Below are positions 16,013 through 16,014 of a stretch of DNA of 16,014 bases, piece by piece. Location of the stretch: NCBI GenBank assembly GCA_964461135.1, contig CAYWTB010000100.1, positions 1-16,014 on the forward strand. Reading direction: 5' to 3'. The notes beneath the pieces were generated by a model that did not search any database, had not been told where the DNA came from, and saw only the letters and a program-made list of their open reading frames with translations. The first letter of the stretch is position 1; every line of letters starts with the position of its first letter. Position numbers and translations under genes: made by a program. This stretch comes from RQOF01 sp964461135 (GTDB lineage: Bacteria > Calditrichota > Calditrichia > RBG-13-44-9).

Positions 16013-16014
16013 AT

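Overview
The window looks like a chromosomal fragment of a Gram-negative bacterium of moderate GC content. Evidence for this is a TolC/adaptor/RND tripartite efflux operon and a glycine-rich repeat protein with a signal peptide and a C-terminal Phe. Nothing in it fixes the phylum. The mixture of an RND pump, an SSS-family symporter, a PAS-type hybrid kinase, a STAS protein and a VanZ-like protein would fit FCB-group bacteria, but that is only an impression. I see no rRNA, tRNA, IS element, phage gene or CRISPR array.

Layout. Plus strand, 38-5387: an outer-membrane factor missing its N-terminus, a lipoprotein-type membrane-fusion protein, and an RND transporter split by one -1 frameshift; a strong intrinsic terminator follows (5394-5423). 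All other genes are on the minus strand, convergent with the efflux operon. Reading right to left in their own direction they are: a possible gene tail at the right edge (15869-16012), a VanZ-like protein interrupted by a stop codon (14876-15814), a STAS anti-anti-sigma-type protein (14239-14586), a cytoplasmic GAF-PAS-PAS hybrid histidine kinase (11449-14013), an SSS-family sodium/solute symporter (9658-11301), a PEP carboxylase gene with several lesions (6726-9552), and an exported 16-residue-repeat protein (5480-6553).

The most striking property is the number of disabling lesions. Four of the nine clearly recognised genes are damaged: TolC is 5'-truncated; the RND gene has a -1 shift; ppc has a start-region shift, a TAA in place of a sense codon and a homopolymer shift; and the VanZ-like gene has a TAG, probably at a Trp position, followed by 99 more in-frame codons of recognisable protein. 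The adaptor, repeat protein, symporter, kinase (854 codons) and STAS gene are intact. This is either real gene decay or a low-quality consensus sequence. The two nonsense substitutions are not explained by homopolymer miscalling alone.

Functionally, the efflux operon would form a drug/metabolite exporter if whole. PEP carboxylase would feed oxaloacetate to the TCA cycle. The kinase and STAS protein are signalling components whose partners are not in the window. I found no convincing new defence, mobile or biosynthetic system. The repeat protein and the VanZ-plus-C-terminal-domain architecture are the least characterised items.
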